From NCBI RefSeq assembly GCF_001427875.1, contig NZ_LMHK01000002.1, forward strand, positions 927,436 to 991,435: DNA of 64,000 nucleotides, written 5' to 3'. The stretch is from Devosia sp. Root685. Lineage in GTDB: Bacteria > Pseudomonadota > Alphaproteobacteria > Rhizobiales > Devosiaceae. The translations under genes and the position numbers were made by a program. The notes below the pieces were generated by a model. The model was not told the DNA's origin and ran no database searches. It saw nothing but the letters and a program-made list of their open reading frames with translations. Below are positions 16,211 through 26,421 of the stretch, piece after piece (position 1 is the first letter of the stretch; every line of letters begins with the position of its first letter).

Positions 16211-18064
16211 TCATGCGAGGGCCGCCTCCGTCAGGATGTCTTCGTCCGGGAAGATGCCTGCGTCCCTGACCTTTCGCTCGGCCAGTGCCGGATCCGACGA
16301 GAAATAGACGACTACAAGGTCCTTCAAAGCCCGGGTGCAACAGACATAGAAGAGACGACGGGTACGTTCGACCGCAGTCTCCTTTCCTTCCTCCAGGTTC
16401 CTCAGGTCGGTCTTGGACGGAGGCTTCACGCCGAAATACTTGTCGTAGGAAAACTGGACATGGGTGCCCTCGTCATCGTCGAGGACGACCAAGACGCGTT
16501 CGAACTCGGCGCCTTTGATGCCTTGGTGGGTGGAGAACGGGGAAAGTTGCTGAGTGTATCTCCGGTACCCGAGGAACTGGCTGGCCGGGCAGGCCAGATA
16601 CCGGTCCATGGCGAGGACCTCCCTGTCCGTGTCGTCCTGCTCGCCGTCTTCTTCTTCGTCCTCGGCATTTTCGTCGGCTTCGGGCTCGGCAACCGGCAGC
16701 CCGAGATAGGACGTCAGCCGAGGGTCGAGCGACATGAGGCCCTCGGTATGGACGTGAAGAAGCACGTCCCTGACCGTAGCCTTTTCGTCCGACATCAACC
16801 TATCGAGCTCCAGCACCGCTTTGCGCAGGGCGGCGAGCAGTTCCGCCGCCGTTGTCCGGGCCAAAGCCGAACGCTCCAGTAGCGGACTGTAACTGCGGAG
16901 CAGCGACATGACTGCGAATTCTTGGCCCAACGATATCGCCTCGACGACCGGAAGAACGAACTTATCGAACGGCTTGAGGGGCCAGGCGGTGGCGTCTAGG
17001 AAACCGTTGGCGAAGGCTGCGGGCGCTTTGTCGTTCATCGAGGCGTAAAGTTCTCCGAACCCCAGCCGATTGGCCGCCATGCGATGCACGATCACCAGCA
17101 GCTTGTAGTCCGCTTCCTGGCCGTCGCCCCAAGCGGGATCGTCCACTTTCCCGGCCATGAAATGTCTGACCGCTGCCAGTCTCCGGTCACGCCCGTCGCC
17201 TGCTGGGAGGACGAAGATGCGCGCCGAGCCCTCCACGGGCTCCCGGAGACCGGTCGTCTGGTTCAGTTCCGAGCGCCCCCCGGTCTGTACCAAGTCGTCA
17301 CCATCGCGGCGTATCGCGTTGGCGACTGCCAGCACCCTGGTGGGGCACCGGAAGTTCTCCTCTTTCGGGATCGTCTCCCAACCTTCCTCGATATCGATCG
17401 CACCTGTCCCGGTCGGATAGATCCGCTGCATCGGATCGCCGAAGAATCCCAGGCAGAAGTCGGCACCCGCTTGCAGCGCTACTGCCTTGAGTGCGGCGAC
17501 GACCGCCGGTTGAGTGTCCTGGCTCTCGTCAACGAAAACGATCGGGAATTGCTGGGCCAGCAATGTACGGAAAAGGGGGCGTTCCGCCAGGAAGTACGTG
17601 GCCATGCGGATGATGTCGTCGTGGCCGAGGACGCCTTTCGGGTAGTCGCTGCCGGTGCCGTAGGTGAAGCCTTGCACCTTCTCTACAGCCGGGAGCGAGC
17701 TCTCGTAACGCTCGATGTCGAGCCTGTTCTTGTCCCTTGTGCGTTGCTGGACCGTCGGACCGAATTCGGCTGCGGCCTGAAGCAGCTCGGCGATGCGCTC
17801 CTCGATCCGGTGTAGCACCCAAGCCTTGATGTCGGCCTGGAACGACCTTGTGATCGACCAGAGGAAACTATGGATGGTTGAGACGTGGATCAGGGGATCG
17901 TTGCCGACATCGGCCCAAATCTCGGCTGCGGCAATTTCGGTGTACGTGATGCAGGCAACCCGTCGCCGGCTACGCTTGAGTTCCTTGCCGCGCACCTTGA
18001 TCGCGGCGTCGAGCGCTACTGGCAAGGGCGAACGCTTGCCTGGCAGTTGGATGTTCAGGGTCAT
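16211..18064 (-). CDS. UvrD/PcrA-like superfamily I helicase lacking Walker A
   Basis: ATG 18064 has AAGGAGGT four bases upstream, so I prefer it to 18085. The 617-residue protein carries motif Ia (ACITYTEIAAAEI, 37-49), motif II (VFVDESQDTQ, 177-186), motif III (GFFGDPMQRIY), motif IV (ENFRCPTRVLAVANAIR), motif V (THQGIKGAEFERVLVV) and motif VI (RRLFYVCCTRA). The P-loop that should precede motif Ia is missing. The N-terminus is only MTLNIQLPGKRSPLPVALDA before the helix leading to Ia, with a lone GK and no GxGKT. Such helicases often accompany OLD-type nucleases (Gabija-like), but none is adjacent here. Without Walker A, ATP-driven unwinding is doubtful, so the gene may be decayed or non-catalytic. 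Confidence 0.82.
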   Translation of the reverse strand: MTLNIQLPGKRSPLPVALDAAIKVRGKELKRSRRRVACITYTEIAAAEIWADVGNDPLIHVSTIHSFLWSITRSFQADIKAWVLHRIEERIAELLQAAAEFGPTVQQRTRDKNRLDIERYESSLPAVEKVQGFTYGTGSDYPKGVLGHDDIIRMATYFLAERPLFRTLLAQQFPIVFVDESQDTQPAVVAALKAVALQAGADFCLGFFGDPMQRIYPTGTGAIDIEEGWETIPKEENFRCPTRVLAVANAIRRDGDDLVQTGGRSELNQTTGLREPVEGSARIFVLPAGDGRDRRLAAVRHFMAGKVDDPAWGDGQEADYKLLVIVHRMAANRLGFGELYASMNDKAPAAFANGFLDATAWPLKPFDKFVLPVVEAISLGQEFAVMSLLRSYSPLLERSALARTTAAELLAALRKAVLELDRLMSDEKATVRDVLLHVHTEGLMSLDPRLTSYLGLPVAEPEADENAEDEEEDGEQDDTDREVLAMDRYLACPASQFLGYRRYTQQLSPFSTHQGIKGAEFERVLVVLDDDEGTHVQFSYDKYFGVKPPSKTDLRNLEEGKETAVERTRRLFYVCCTRALKDLVVVYFSSDPALAERKVRDAGIFPDEDILTEAALA

Positions 18065-18171
18065 GAGACCTCCTTGGTTGTGCACTCAGACGCGAGAACA
18101 AGCCTCTGCCCTTGACTAAACGAATCAGTCAATGCAGTATTGTTTTGCGCTTTTTGGTGCGTTTGAAAGAA

Positions 18172-18219
18172 CTAGGTGGAGGCCTTGGCCTGTGAAACGG
18201 GCCTCCATTTAGTTTCCAT
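18172..18219 (-). CDS. Possible 15-residue leader peptide upstream of the helicase gene
   Basis: ATG 18219 is preceded by a near-ideal GAGGAGG six bases upstream and encodes METKWRPVSQAKAST, ending in TAG. The same frame continues after the TAG for 36 more codons and ends in the TGA that overlaps the helicase ATG. Whether it is a leader, or a 52-codon gene broken by an amber codon, cannot be decided from this sequence. Confidence 0.3.
   Translation of the reverse strand: METKWRPVSQAKAST
18177..18207 (-). promoter_or_regulatory. Hairpin in the helicase leader
   Basis: TGGAGGCC and GGCCTCCA form a perfect 8-base inverted repeat (18177-18184 with 18200-18207) with a 15-base loop. It lies inside the short leader frame, about 110 bases before the helicase start. 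No U-run follows, so it is not a clear terminator. An attenuator, RNA-stability element or protein site is possible. Confidence 0.45.
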
Positions 18220-18913
18220 GTATTCCTCCTCAGAAAACAACGATCATCATCGCGGCTAAAAATCGCCGACAACACGATACTGTCTGATTCCTTCTAAAGT
18301 GAACATACCATATTATTCGATAATCCTTTGATTTTTCCCGTAATTATCTATCCTTCACTTGAGAATACTCTAACCTTTAGAGCAGCAAACTTCCAAGGAT
18401 TCAGGCGATGACTATCCTTGGTGGCGAAGGATAGATGGACCTGAGGTCGTGCCTAGGGTCATCAACTCTCAGTCGAAAGTTCGGGCCTAGGGCCAAGTCT
18501 CGTTGCCGCTGGATTGAAATTCCCCGGGCGCGAACTTCCCCACCCCCGGTTTGAAGAATTCGAAATGCCGGAGTTGATGAGGCCTCGACGCGGACACCCG
18601 CCCCAACCGTCAGCTGTGAACTCCATCCCTCCAGGACGCATTCCGGGTCATAACGCCGGTGGGAGGTTTTCGGGCCAGGATTGAGAGCGAGGTGTGAGGG
18701 GCACTGGAGCCAAACGCTCAACAAGATCCCAAAATGCCGCCCAAAGCCAAGTCGACGCAAGAAAACCAGAAATCTGAGTGGTCCTGATCCGACGGACCGG
18801 TCCGATCCATAGCGCGGCCAAAAATTGGGATCGAAGTCGACCGGCGCCGTCAGCGTCGCAGTCTTAAGGCGCAATCGTCGCAGTTATTCGCGGTGCGGAC
18901 AACGCACAATCAT
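18220..18913. other. Gene-poor junction between island and tRNA-Gln
   Basis: The first 180 bases are AT-rich and hold stop codons in all frames, and probably contain the promoter of the leader/helicase transcript. The rest is GC-rich. A 157-codon minus frame (18401-18874) exists but has no recognisable domain or ribosome site, and I do not call it a gene. I see no integrase remnant or direct repeat of the tRNA 3' end here. Confidence 0.5.
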
Positions 18914-18988
18914 TGGCTGGGGTGCTAGGATTCGAACCTAGGAATGCCGGTACCAAAAACCGGTGCCTTACCACTTGGCGACACCCCA
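18914..18988 (-). tRNA. tRNA-Gln (anticodon TTG)
   Basis: On the minus strand the sequence folds as a cloverleaf: acceptor TGGGGTG pairs with CACCCCA, the anticodon stem CCGGT/ACCGG encloses loop TTTTGGT (anticodon TTG), the T-arm contains GGTTCGAATCC, and an encoded CCA ends at 18914. Its 3' end faces the defence island, the side at which tRNA-targeting integrases insert. Confidence 0.96.
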
Positions 18989-19320
18989 ACTGGCGCGGTT
19001 CCTACACCGTTTGCCGGGGTCGTGCAACACGGCTTGTGAAAGCTGAGCGGGAGGTTGAAAACCAGCGAGCCGATCTGGCCTTGGGCGAGCAAAAAGCTCA
19101 TGTTTCGTGGTACTTAGCTATTCAGATGCGCCACTCGTACTCAGGGGATAAAGCGAGAGGTCCAATGTTGGGATCGCCGCTTCTTCGCGTGCGCCCGGCG
19201 TAGAATTATAGCTAAGCCGCTCTATGGCGATGGCGGGACAAATCGGGACGTCCGGATTCGGTCGACGCGGCGGCGGCCCTACCCGGCACTTAACCCGATT
19301 GGCGAGCGAAGCTTTCGGCG

Positions 19321-19359
19321 CCATTCCGGCCCGAGCATAGGAATGCCCGGGCCGGATGG
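19321..19359 (-). terminator. Strong stem-loop downstream of acnB
   Basis: CCGGCCCGAGCAT and ATGCCCGGGCCGG pair with one weak position around an AGGA loop, flanked by further CCAT/ATGG pairing. It lies about 20 bases after the acnB stop. No U-run is seen, so termination efficiency is uncertain. Confidence 0.5.
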
Positions 19360-19377
19360 GACGGTGATGGGCGCGCT

Positions 19378-22167
19378 CTAGAAATGGACCGACTTGGAAT
19401 CAATCGGGGTCACGTTCGGCGGAGCGAACTTGGTCAGATCGATCCCTTCCACGGCGGCCTTATATTCCGCGGTGCTCGGGGTGCGGCCAAGAATGGCCGA
19501 CAGCACCACGACCGGGGTCGAGGCGAGGAGGGATTCGCCCTTCTTTTCGGCGGTGTCTTCGACAACGCGGCCCTGGAAGAGGCGGGTCGAGGTGGCGAGA
19601 ACGGTGTCGCCCTTTTCGGCCTTTTCCTGGTTGCCCATGCAGAGATTGCAGCCCGGACGTTCGAGATAGAGAATGTTCTCGTATTCCGTGCGGTTGGCGG
19701 TCTTGGGCTTGAGGTCATCGAACTCGAAGCCGGAATAGCGCTGGAGGATTTCCCAGTCGCCTTCGGCCTTCAGCTCATCGATGATGTTGTAGGTCGGGGC
19801 GGCGACGACGAGCGGGGCTTTGAACTCGACCTTGCCTTCGGCCTTTTCGATGTTTTTCAGCATCTGGGCGACGATCTTCATGTCGCCCTTGTGCACCATG
19901 CATGAGCCGACAAAGCCCAGGTCCACCTTCTTGGTGCCGCCATAGTAGGAAACAGGGCGGATGGTATCGTGGGTGTAGCGGCGCGAGATGTCGGAATTGT
20001 TGACGTCCGGATCGGCGATCATCGGCTCGTCGATCAGGTCGAGATCGACGACGACTTCGGCAAAATATTTCGCATTGGCATCAGGCGCCAAAGCCGGTTT
20101 TTCGCCCGAGCGGATTTCGGCGATGCGGCGATCGGCCTTGTCGATCAGGCCCTTAATCGTCTGAGCGGCATTGTCCATGCCCTTGTCGATCATGATCTGC
20201 ATGCGCGACTTGGCGATTTCGAGGGACTCGATCAGCGTCGCGTCTTCGGAAATGCAGATCGACGCCTTGGCCTTCATTTCGGCCGTCCAGTCGGTGAAGG
20301 TAAAAGCCTGATCGGCGAGCAGGGTGCCGATGTGGACTTCGATGATGCGGCCCTGGAAGACGTTGTCGCCATGCTGCTGCAGCATCTGCGCCTGGGTGGC
20401 ATGCACCACGTCGCGGAAATCCATATGGGGCTGCATTTTGCCCTTGAACGTCACCTTGACCGATTGCGGGATCGGCATGGTGGCTTCCCCGGTAGCCAGG
20501 GCCAGAGCCACGGTGCCGGAATCGGCGCCGAAGGCGACGCCCTTAGACATGCGGGTGTGGCTATCGCCACCGATGATGATGTCCCAGTCGTCCACGGTGA
20601 TGTCGTTGAGGACCTTGTGGATCACGTCGGTCATGGCGTGATAGCCGCCCTTGGGATCGCGCGCCGTGATCACGCCAAAGTTGTTCATGAAGGCCATGAG
20701 TTTTGGAATGTTGGCCTGGGCCTTCTTGTCCCAGACCGATGCCGTGTGGCAGCCCGACTGATAGGCGCCATCGACCAGCGGCGAAATGACGGTGGCCGCC
20801 ATCGCTTCGAGTTCCTGGGCGGTCATCAGGCCCGTCGTGTCCTGCGACCCGACGATATTCACCGTGACGCGAACGTCCGAGCCGGCATGAAGGACCTTGC
20901 CCGGCGTGACGCCGACGGCGTTGCGGTTGAAAATCTTTTCGACCGCGGTGAGGCCCTGGCCTTCGTTCGAGATTTCCTTGTTCGGGGCAAAGACCTGCGG
21001 GGCGGTGACGCCGAGAGTCTGGGCGGCAAACGTTTGCAGCTTCTTGCCGAAGACGATGGCGTAGGACGAGCCGGCCTTCATGAACTCCACCTTTTGCGGG
21101 GTGAAGGCAGAAGCGATATCGACCAGTTCCTTGCCGTTCTCGTCGCGCAGCGTCTTGGTCTTGGCGTCGATCTTGAGGACAGTGCCGGTCTCGACCGAGT
21201 ATTTCTGTTCGAGGATCGGATTGCCCTCGTTGTTGAGGATCGGCTTGCCGTCCTCGCCTAGCTTTTTGACCCAGTTCTTGAGGTTGAGACCGATGCCGCC
21301 GGTCACATCGACCGTGGTGGCGAAAATCGGGGAAATGCCATTGGTGCCGGCAACGATCGGCGCATAGTTGACGAAAGGCACATAGGGGCTGGCCGGCTTG
21401 CCGGTCCAAAGCGCCACATTGTTGACGCCCGACATGCGCGAGGAGCCCACGCCCATCGTGCCCTTTTCGGCGATCATCATCACGTGCTTGTCGGGATGCT
21501 GCTTTTGCAGCGCGACGATTTCCTGCTGCGCGGCCGGGGTGATCATGCACTGGCCATGCAGTTCACGATCGGCGCGCGAATGGGCCTGATTGCCGGGGGA
21601 CAGCAGGTCGGTCGAGATATCGCCCTCGGCGGCGACGAAGGTGACAACCTTGATCTCGTCGGCGACTTCGGGAAGTTTTGTGAAAAATTCGGCCTTGGCG
21701 TAGCTTTCGAGCACGTCCCTGGCGACGGCATTGCCGGCCTTATAGGCATCGCGCAGCCGGAACATGTCGGCGTCATAAAGGAAGACCTGGGTCTTGAGCA
21801 CATCGCCGGCCTGGCTTGCGATCGCAGCATCATTGCCGAGGGCGACATCGAGCAGCACTTCGACCGAGGGGCCGCCCTTCATATGCGACAGGAGTTCGAG
21901 CGCGAAGGCGGGCGTGATTTCGGAGACGATGGCTTCGCCGAGGATAATTTCCTTGAGGAACGCGGCCTTGACGCCCGCGGCGCTCGTGGTTCCCGGCAAC
22001 GTGTTGTAAATAAAGAATTTTAGCGCATCCGCGCGATGCTCGTTTCCGCCATCCCGGATGATGGCGATGATTTCGCCGGTGAGGCCGCCGGCATCGATCG
22101 GCTTGGGTGCCAGACCTTGATTAGCTCTGCTTTCGATTTCGGCCAGGTAATCTGAGTAGAGGGTCAT
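19378..22167 (-). CDS. acnB: Aconitate hydratase B
   Basis: The 929-residue protein matches AcnB in length and in domain order: an N-terminal HEAT-like domain, a swivel domain, then the catalytic core. The [4Fe-4S] ligands are visible as Cys in VGSCMVHKGD and the pair in PGCNLCMGNQ near the C-terminus. GGDSHTRMSKGVAFGADSGT is the conserved active-site block. It interconverts citrate and isocitrate in the TCA cycle in the cytoplasm. It lies alone between two tRNA genes, with the island beyond tRNA-Gln. The ATG at 22167 fits the family start. Confidence 0.97.
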   Translation of the reverse strand: MTLYSDYLAEIESRANQGLAPKPIDAGGLTGEIIAIIRDGGNEHRADALKFFIYNTLPGTTSAAGVKAAFLKEIILGEAIVSEITPAFALELLSHMKGGPSVEVLLDVALGNDAAIASQAGDVLKTQVFLYDADMFRLRDAYKAGNAVARDVLESYAKAEFFTKLPEVADEIKVVTFVAAEGDISTDLLSPGNQAHSRADRELHGQCMITPAAQQEIVALQKQHPDKHVMMIAEKGTMGVGSSRMSGVNNVALWTGKPASPYVPFVNYAPIVAGTNGISPIFATTVDVTGGIGLNLKNWVKKLGEDGKPILNNEGNPILEQKYSVETGTVLKIDAKTKTLRDENGKELVDIASAFTPQKVEFMKAGSSYAIVFGKKLQTFAAQTLGVTAPQVFAPNKEISNEGQGLTAVEKIFNRNAVGVTPGKVLHAGSDVRVTVNIVGSQDTTGLMTAQELEAMAATVISPLVDGAYQSGCHTASVWDKKAQANIPKLMAFMNNFGVITARDPKGGYHAMTDVIHKVLNDITVDDWDIIIGGDSHTRMSKGVAFGADSGTVALALATGEATMPIPQSVKVTFKGKMQPHMDFRDVVHATQAQMLQQHGDNVFQGRIIEVHIGTLLADQAFTFTDWTAEMKAKASICISEDATLIESLEIAKSRMQIMIDKGMDNAAQTIKGLIDKADRRIAEIRSGEKPALAPDANAKYFAEVVVDLDLIDEPMIADPDVNNSDISRRYTHDTIRPVSYYGGTKKVDLGFVGSCMVHKGDMKIVAQMLKNIEKAEGKVEFKAPLVVAAPTYNIIDELKAEGDWEILQRYSGFEFDDLKPKTANRTEYENILYLERPGCNLCMGNQEKAEKGDTVLATSTRLFQGRVVEDTAEKKGESLLASTPVVVLSAILGRTPSTAEYKAAVEGIDLTKFAPPNVTPIDSKSVHF

Positions 22168-22408
22168 CGCGATCTCAACATCGTGGGGGGTGCGGCGGTG
22201 ATAGCCAGCGCCGGAAAAAGGGACTGTTTGTGCTCAGGTCATACGAGGTTCAGCGCCCGCGTGCCAAGGCCGGCCGCGAACCTAATGCATCTGGGCAAAA
22301 AAAGTATTTCCGATTCAGCAAGGAGCGGTCGAAAAATAGCAACGCTCAGAATTGTCCAGCCGCAGAGCCGGCAGGCAAACGCTAAAGCGTTAAATTTTCT
22401 GAGAAATT

Positions 22409-22485
22409 TGGTAGCGAAGCCCAGATTCGAACTGGGGACACACGGATTATGATTCCGTTGCTCTAACCAACTGAGCTACTCCGCC
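22409..22485 (-). tRNA. tRNA-Met (anticodon CAT, elongator type)
   Basis: Minus-strand cloverleaf: acceptor GGCGGAG pairs (with G-T wobbles) with CTTCGCT, the anticodon stem ACGGA/TCCGT holds loop ATCATAA, the T-arm has GTTCGAATC, and CCA is encoded. The absence of the initiator's GGG/CCC anticodon stem makes elongator Met most likely. A CAT tRNA-Ile2 is the alternative. Confidence 0.93.
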
Positions 22486-22562
22486 CCAAAGGGCCCGACC
22501 TGCGTCGATGGCGCCTTACTAGGATTGACGGACCGTGTCTGTCAAGAGTTGCGGCAAACGGG

Positions 22563-24005
22563 TCATGATTTTTCCAGACGTTGCATGTGCGTATGGATCA
22601 GGGCGAGGTCCTCCTGGAATTTCTGGCGCTCGCGAGCCTTGGTTTCCGGGTCGGGAATGCGGAGCAGATAGGAGGGGTGGTTTGTTATATAGAGCACCGA
22701 ACCATCCGCAAGATCGATCGGCTGGCCACGCATGCGCGAGATGGAAACCGCTTTTCCGACAAGGCTTTGTGCCGCCGTGGCACCCAGGGCAACGACGATC
22801 CTGGGCTTGACGAATTCGCGTTCGAGATTGAGCCAGAAGCGGCAGGCCTGGATTTCGCCGGCATTGGGCTTCTGGTGAATGCGTCTTTTGCCACGCGGGA
22901 TAAATTTGAAGTGTTTCACCGCATTGGTGACATAGAGACGACTGCGGTCGATGCCGGCGTTTTTGATAGCGTCGTCAAAGACTTGCCCCGCGGGACCAAC
23001 AAAGGGGCGCCCGGCCAAATCTTCCTGGTCGCCCGGTTGTTCACCAACGAACATGACCTCCGCTGCTTTCGGCCCCTCGCCGAAGACAGCCTGCGTCGCA
23101 TGTTCGTAAAGCGGGCATCGGCGGCAGTTGTCGATTGCCACGGCGGCATCGGCAAGTGATTGAATTGGCTGACTTTCTTCCTCGATTACGCGCGCTTTCT
23201 GGCGCATGTGACGAGCCGGAGGCTGGGTGGTGGCGCGAGCGATCATGTCTTGCTCCATTTGCCGTGCATTGCGGATCAAGGGAGCAATGCGGTCGGCTTC
23301 GGGGAGGTTGCGCCAGTATTTGACCGGCATTTCCGATTTCATCATCGCGACCTTGAGGCGGGCCGGGTTGAAGATCGCGCCGTAGTAGGTGCGCCAATCA
23401 TCCTCCACTGCGTCTTCGGTGGGGATATCTTTTTTGCTGCCGCCCGGGCCAAAGTGCAAATTCTCTTTGTCCCATAAGGCGCTAGCATATGGGGTAATGA
23501 TGCCCCAATGCATGCCGGCAAAGCGGCGCGTGAAGAAAGGTGCGGTGGATTCGAGGGTAAAGTGTTCGGGTTCGAACCAGGCGATATAGCGCTCATCACC
23601 ATTCTGGTGGACGGCGCGAAAGCGCACGAAAGCCTTCATCTTGTGAGCATCGCGATGTACCCCCGAGGCCATTCGGGTTAGCAGACTGTTAACACCATCG
23701 GCAGCGTTATCGAGAATGCGTCTATCATCCTGTAGCCGCCAGAGAAGATGATAGAGCAGCGCGAAACGCTGCGGGTCGGAATGCTGGATCACATCGCCGG
23801 CCAGCTCGATGAATTGGCGCGGTACGGAGCCGATCGGACCATCGGTATTGGGCAACATGTCGTCGCCGGCTTCAAAGAGGCCACTCTCTTCCGAACCCAC
23901 CCGCCAGACGACTTGCGACGGCTTCATGCCGGCAATGAGGAGACGCCGCGCCTTGCCGCGCCACTCTTCGAAGTCATTGGGGCGTTCGAGCCGAACCGAT
24001 AGCAT
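22563..24005 (-). CDS. UdgX-family uracil-DNA glycosylase with N-terminal DUF4130 domain
   Basis: The 480-residue protein has an N-terminal half (about 1-260) of the DUF4130 'DNA metabolism' type and a C-terminal family 4-like uracil-DNA glycosylase (about 285-480). The latter shows C294/C297 of the Fe-S cluster, the GEQPGDQEDLAGRPFVGPAG block, and the UdgX insertion KRRIH at 373-377. In characterised UdgX the His of this loop forms a covalent bond to the uracil-site sugar after base removal. The gene starts one base inside the radical SAM stop (TGATG), so the two are one operon. A LexA box upstream of the pair suggests damage induction. Confidence 0.93.
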   Translation of the reverse strand: MLSVRLERPNDFEEWRGKARRLLIAGMKPSQVVWRVGSEESGLFEAGDDMLPNTDGPIGSVPRQFIELAGDVIQHSDPQRFALLYHLLWRLQDDRRILDNAADGVNSLLTRMASGVHRDAHKMKAFVRFRAVHQNGDERYIAWFEPEHFTLESTAPFFTRRFAGMHWGIITPYASALWDKENLHFGPGGSKKDIPTEDAVEDDWRTYYGAIFNPARLKVAMMKSEMPVKYWRNLPEADRIAPLIRNARQMEQDMIARATTQPPARHMRQKARVIEEESQPIQSLADAAVAIDNCRRCPLYEHATQAVFGEGPKAAEVMFVGEQPGDQEDLAGRPFVGPAGQVFDDAIKNAGIDRSRLYVTNAVKHFKFIPRGKRRIHQKPNAGEIQACRFWLNLEREFVKPRIVVALGATAAQSLVGKAVSISRMRGQPIDLADGSVLYITNHPSYLLRIPDPETKARERQKFQEDLALIHTHMQRLEKS

Positions 24006-25243
24006 CAGAAAAGCTCCAGCTGCTTTGGGGGTGGCGCTAATTTCTGCCTGAGGCGCAGATCGTCGGTGAGACCGCGAGGCGTCCAGTCGGCAGCGGCGAT
24101 GAAGGGGCGCACCTTGTCGATGGAAGCGGTGAGCCTTGAGACATCAGCCAGGGTCAGACGATGGTGCCGGCGCGAAGAGAGGACACGATCGACGCCGCTG
24201 ACGCCGAGACCGGGCACACGCAGCAGCAATTCCCGATCGGCGCGGTTGACGTCCACGGGGAAGCTGGCGCGATGTTTGAGCGCCCAGGCAAGTTTTGGAT
24301 CGATCGACAGATCAAGATGACCGCCCTCCCCGCCTGCGACGATTTCGGGAACGTCGAAACCATAAAAGCGGATGAGCCAATCGGCCTGGTAGAGGCGATG
24401 CTCGCGCATGAGCGGCGGTGGGGCGAGCGGCAGGCGCGAGGATGCGTCGGGAATGGGAGAGAAGGCGGAATAATAGACCCGCTTGAGCCGATAGCCCGAA
24501 TAGAGCCCGGCAGCGCGTGTGAGGATGGCGGCATCATCTGCCTTGTCGGCGCCGATAATCATCTGGGTCGATTGACCGGCCGGCGCAAATTTTTCCGGCT
24601 TTGCCTTGCCCGGCTTTTTCTCTTCGGTGGTTTCATCGAGTTTGCCGCGCAGGCGCGCCATGGCGGTGCGTATTTCGGCGGGACGTTTTTCCGGCGCGAA
24701 CTGTTCGAGCGCCGTGTCGGTGGGCAGTTCGATATTGGTGGAGAGCCGATCGGCCCAGCGGCCGGCTTCGGCCAAAAGCTCGGGCGCGGCATTGGGAATG
24801 ATTTTGAGGTGGATATATCCGGCAAAAAGATGGGTTTCGCGCAGGGTGCGGGCAACGCGCACCATCTGCTCCATCGTATAGTCGGGCGTGCGGATGATGC
24901 CCGAAGAGAGAAAAAGCCCCTCTATATAGTTGCGCTTATAGAAGTCGAGCGTCAGGCGAACGACCTCTTCGGCGGAAAATCGCGCCCGCTCGACATTGGA
25001 CGAGGAGCGGTTGATGCAATAGGCGCAGTCGTAAATGCAGAAATTGGTCAGCAGAAGTTTTAAGAGCGAAATGCAGCGACCGTCGGGCGCATAGGAATGG
25101 CAGATGCCGCTACCTTCGGTCGAGCCGATGCCGCCCGACCTGCTGCTGTCGCGTTTTTCCGAACCACTCGAAGCGCAGGACGCGTCATATTTTGCCGCAT
25201 CGGCGAGAATGGCGAGTTTTCGAGTGAGGGTAAGAGCGACCAT
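24005..25243 (-). CDS. Putative DNA modification/repair radical SAM protein
   Basis: The 412-residue protein carries the radical SAM cluster motif CIYDCAYC, preceded by CISLLKLLLTN, in a TIM-barrel-like N-terminal half. The C-terminus has helix-hairpin-helix-like DNA-binding sequence (LLRVPGLGVSGVDRVLSSRR). It regularly pairs with DUF4130-UDG proteins, as here, and is thought to act on damaged or modified DNA; its reaction is unknown. I start it at ATG 25243 (MVALTLTRKLAILADAAKYD), with AAGGA upstream, rather than at 25276. The ribosome site lies within a LexA-type operator, so LexA would block expression directly. Confidence 0.9.
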   Translation of the reverse strand: MVALTLTRKLAILADAAKYDASCASSGSEKRDSSRSGGIGSTEGSGICHSYAPDGRCISLLKLLLTNFCIYDCAYCINRSSSNVERARFSAEEVVRLTLDFYKRNYIEGLFLSSGIIRTPDYTMEQMVRVARTLRETHLFAGYIHLKIIPNAAPELLAEAGRWADRLSTNIELPTDTALEQFAPEKRPAEIRTAMARLRGKLDETTEEKKPGKAKPEKFAPAGQSTQMIIGADKADDAAILTRAAGLYSGYRLKRVYYSAFSPIPDASSRLPLAPPPLMREHRLYQADWLIRFYGFDVPEIVAGGEGGHLDLSIDPKLAWALKHRASFPVDVNRADRELLLRVPGLGVSGVDRVLSSRRHHRLTLADVSRLTASIDKVRPFIAAADWTPRGLTDDLRLRQKLAPPPKQLELF

Positions 25244-25245
25244 TT

Positions 25246-25260
25246 GTTCATCCTTTGTTC
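25246..25260. promoter_or_regulatory. LexA (SOS) box GTTC-N7-GTTC
   Basis: GTTCATCCTTTGTTC is an exact match to the alphaproteobacterial LexA consensus of two GTTC direct repeats seven bases apart. It lies immediately upstream of, and overlaps the ribosome site of, the radical SAM-UdgX operon. Confidence 0.85.
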
Positions 25261-25451
25261 TAAACAAATAGGTCAAGTCGTGCCCCGGCGCATGTCAAAA
25301 AGACATGAGCGCGAGATTCGTGAACGCCCGGACGTTCGTTCAATAAACGACACCAGTGCGTTGCAATTGTATCGCTGGGAATAGCGGGTGGGCTCGCTTA
25401 CATTCCAATTCGAACACGGCGGCAGACGCCGCGATATTGGGAGTTTTGGAA

Positions 25452-26402
<951 letters not shown>

Positions 26403-26421
26403 GAAGAGCGCACGCTAATGA

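Noticed and set aside
18401..18874. 157-codon minus-strand frame near tRNA-Gln
   Set aside because: No ribosome site, domain or clear codon bias; it looks like junction DNA.
19384..21261. Long plus-strand frames opposite acnB
   Set aside because: They are mirror frames of a clearly identified 929-residue aconitase and have no family features.
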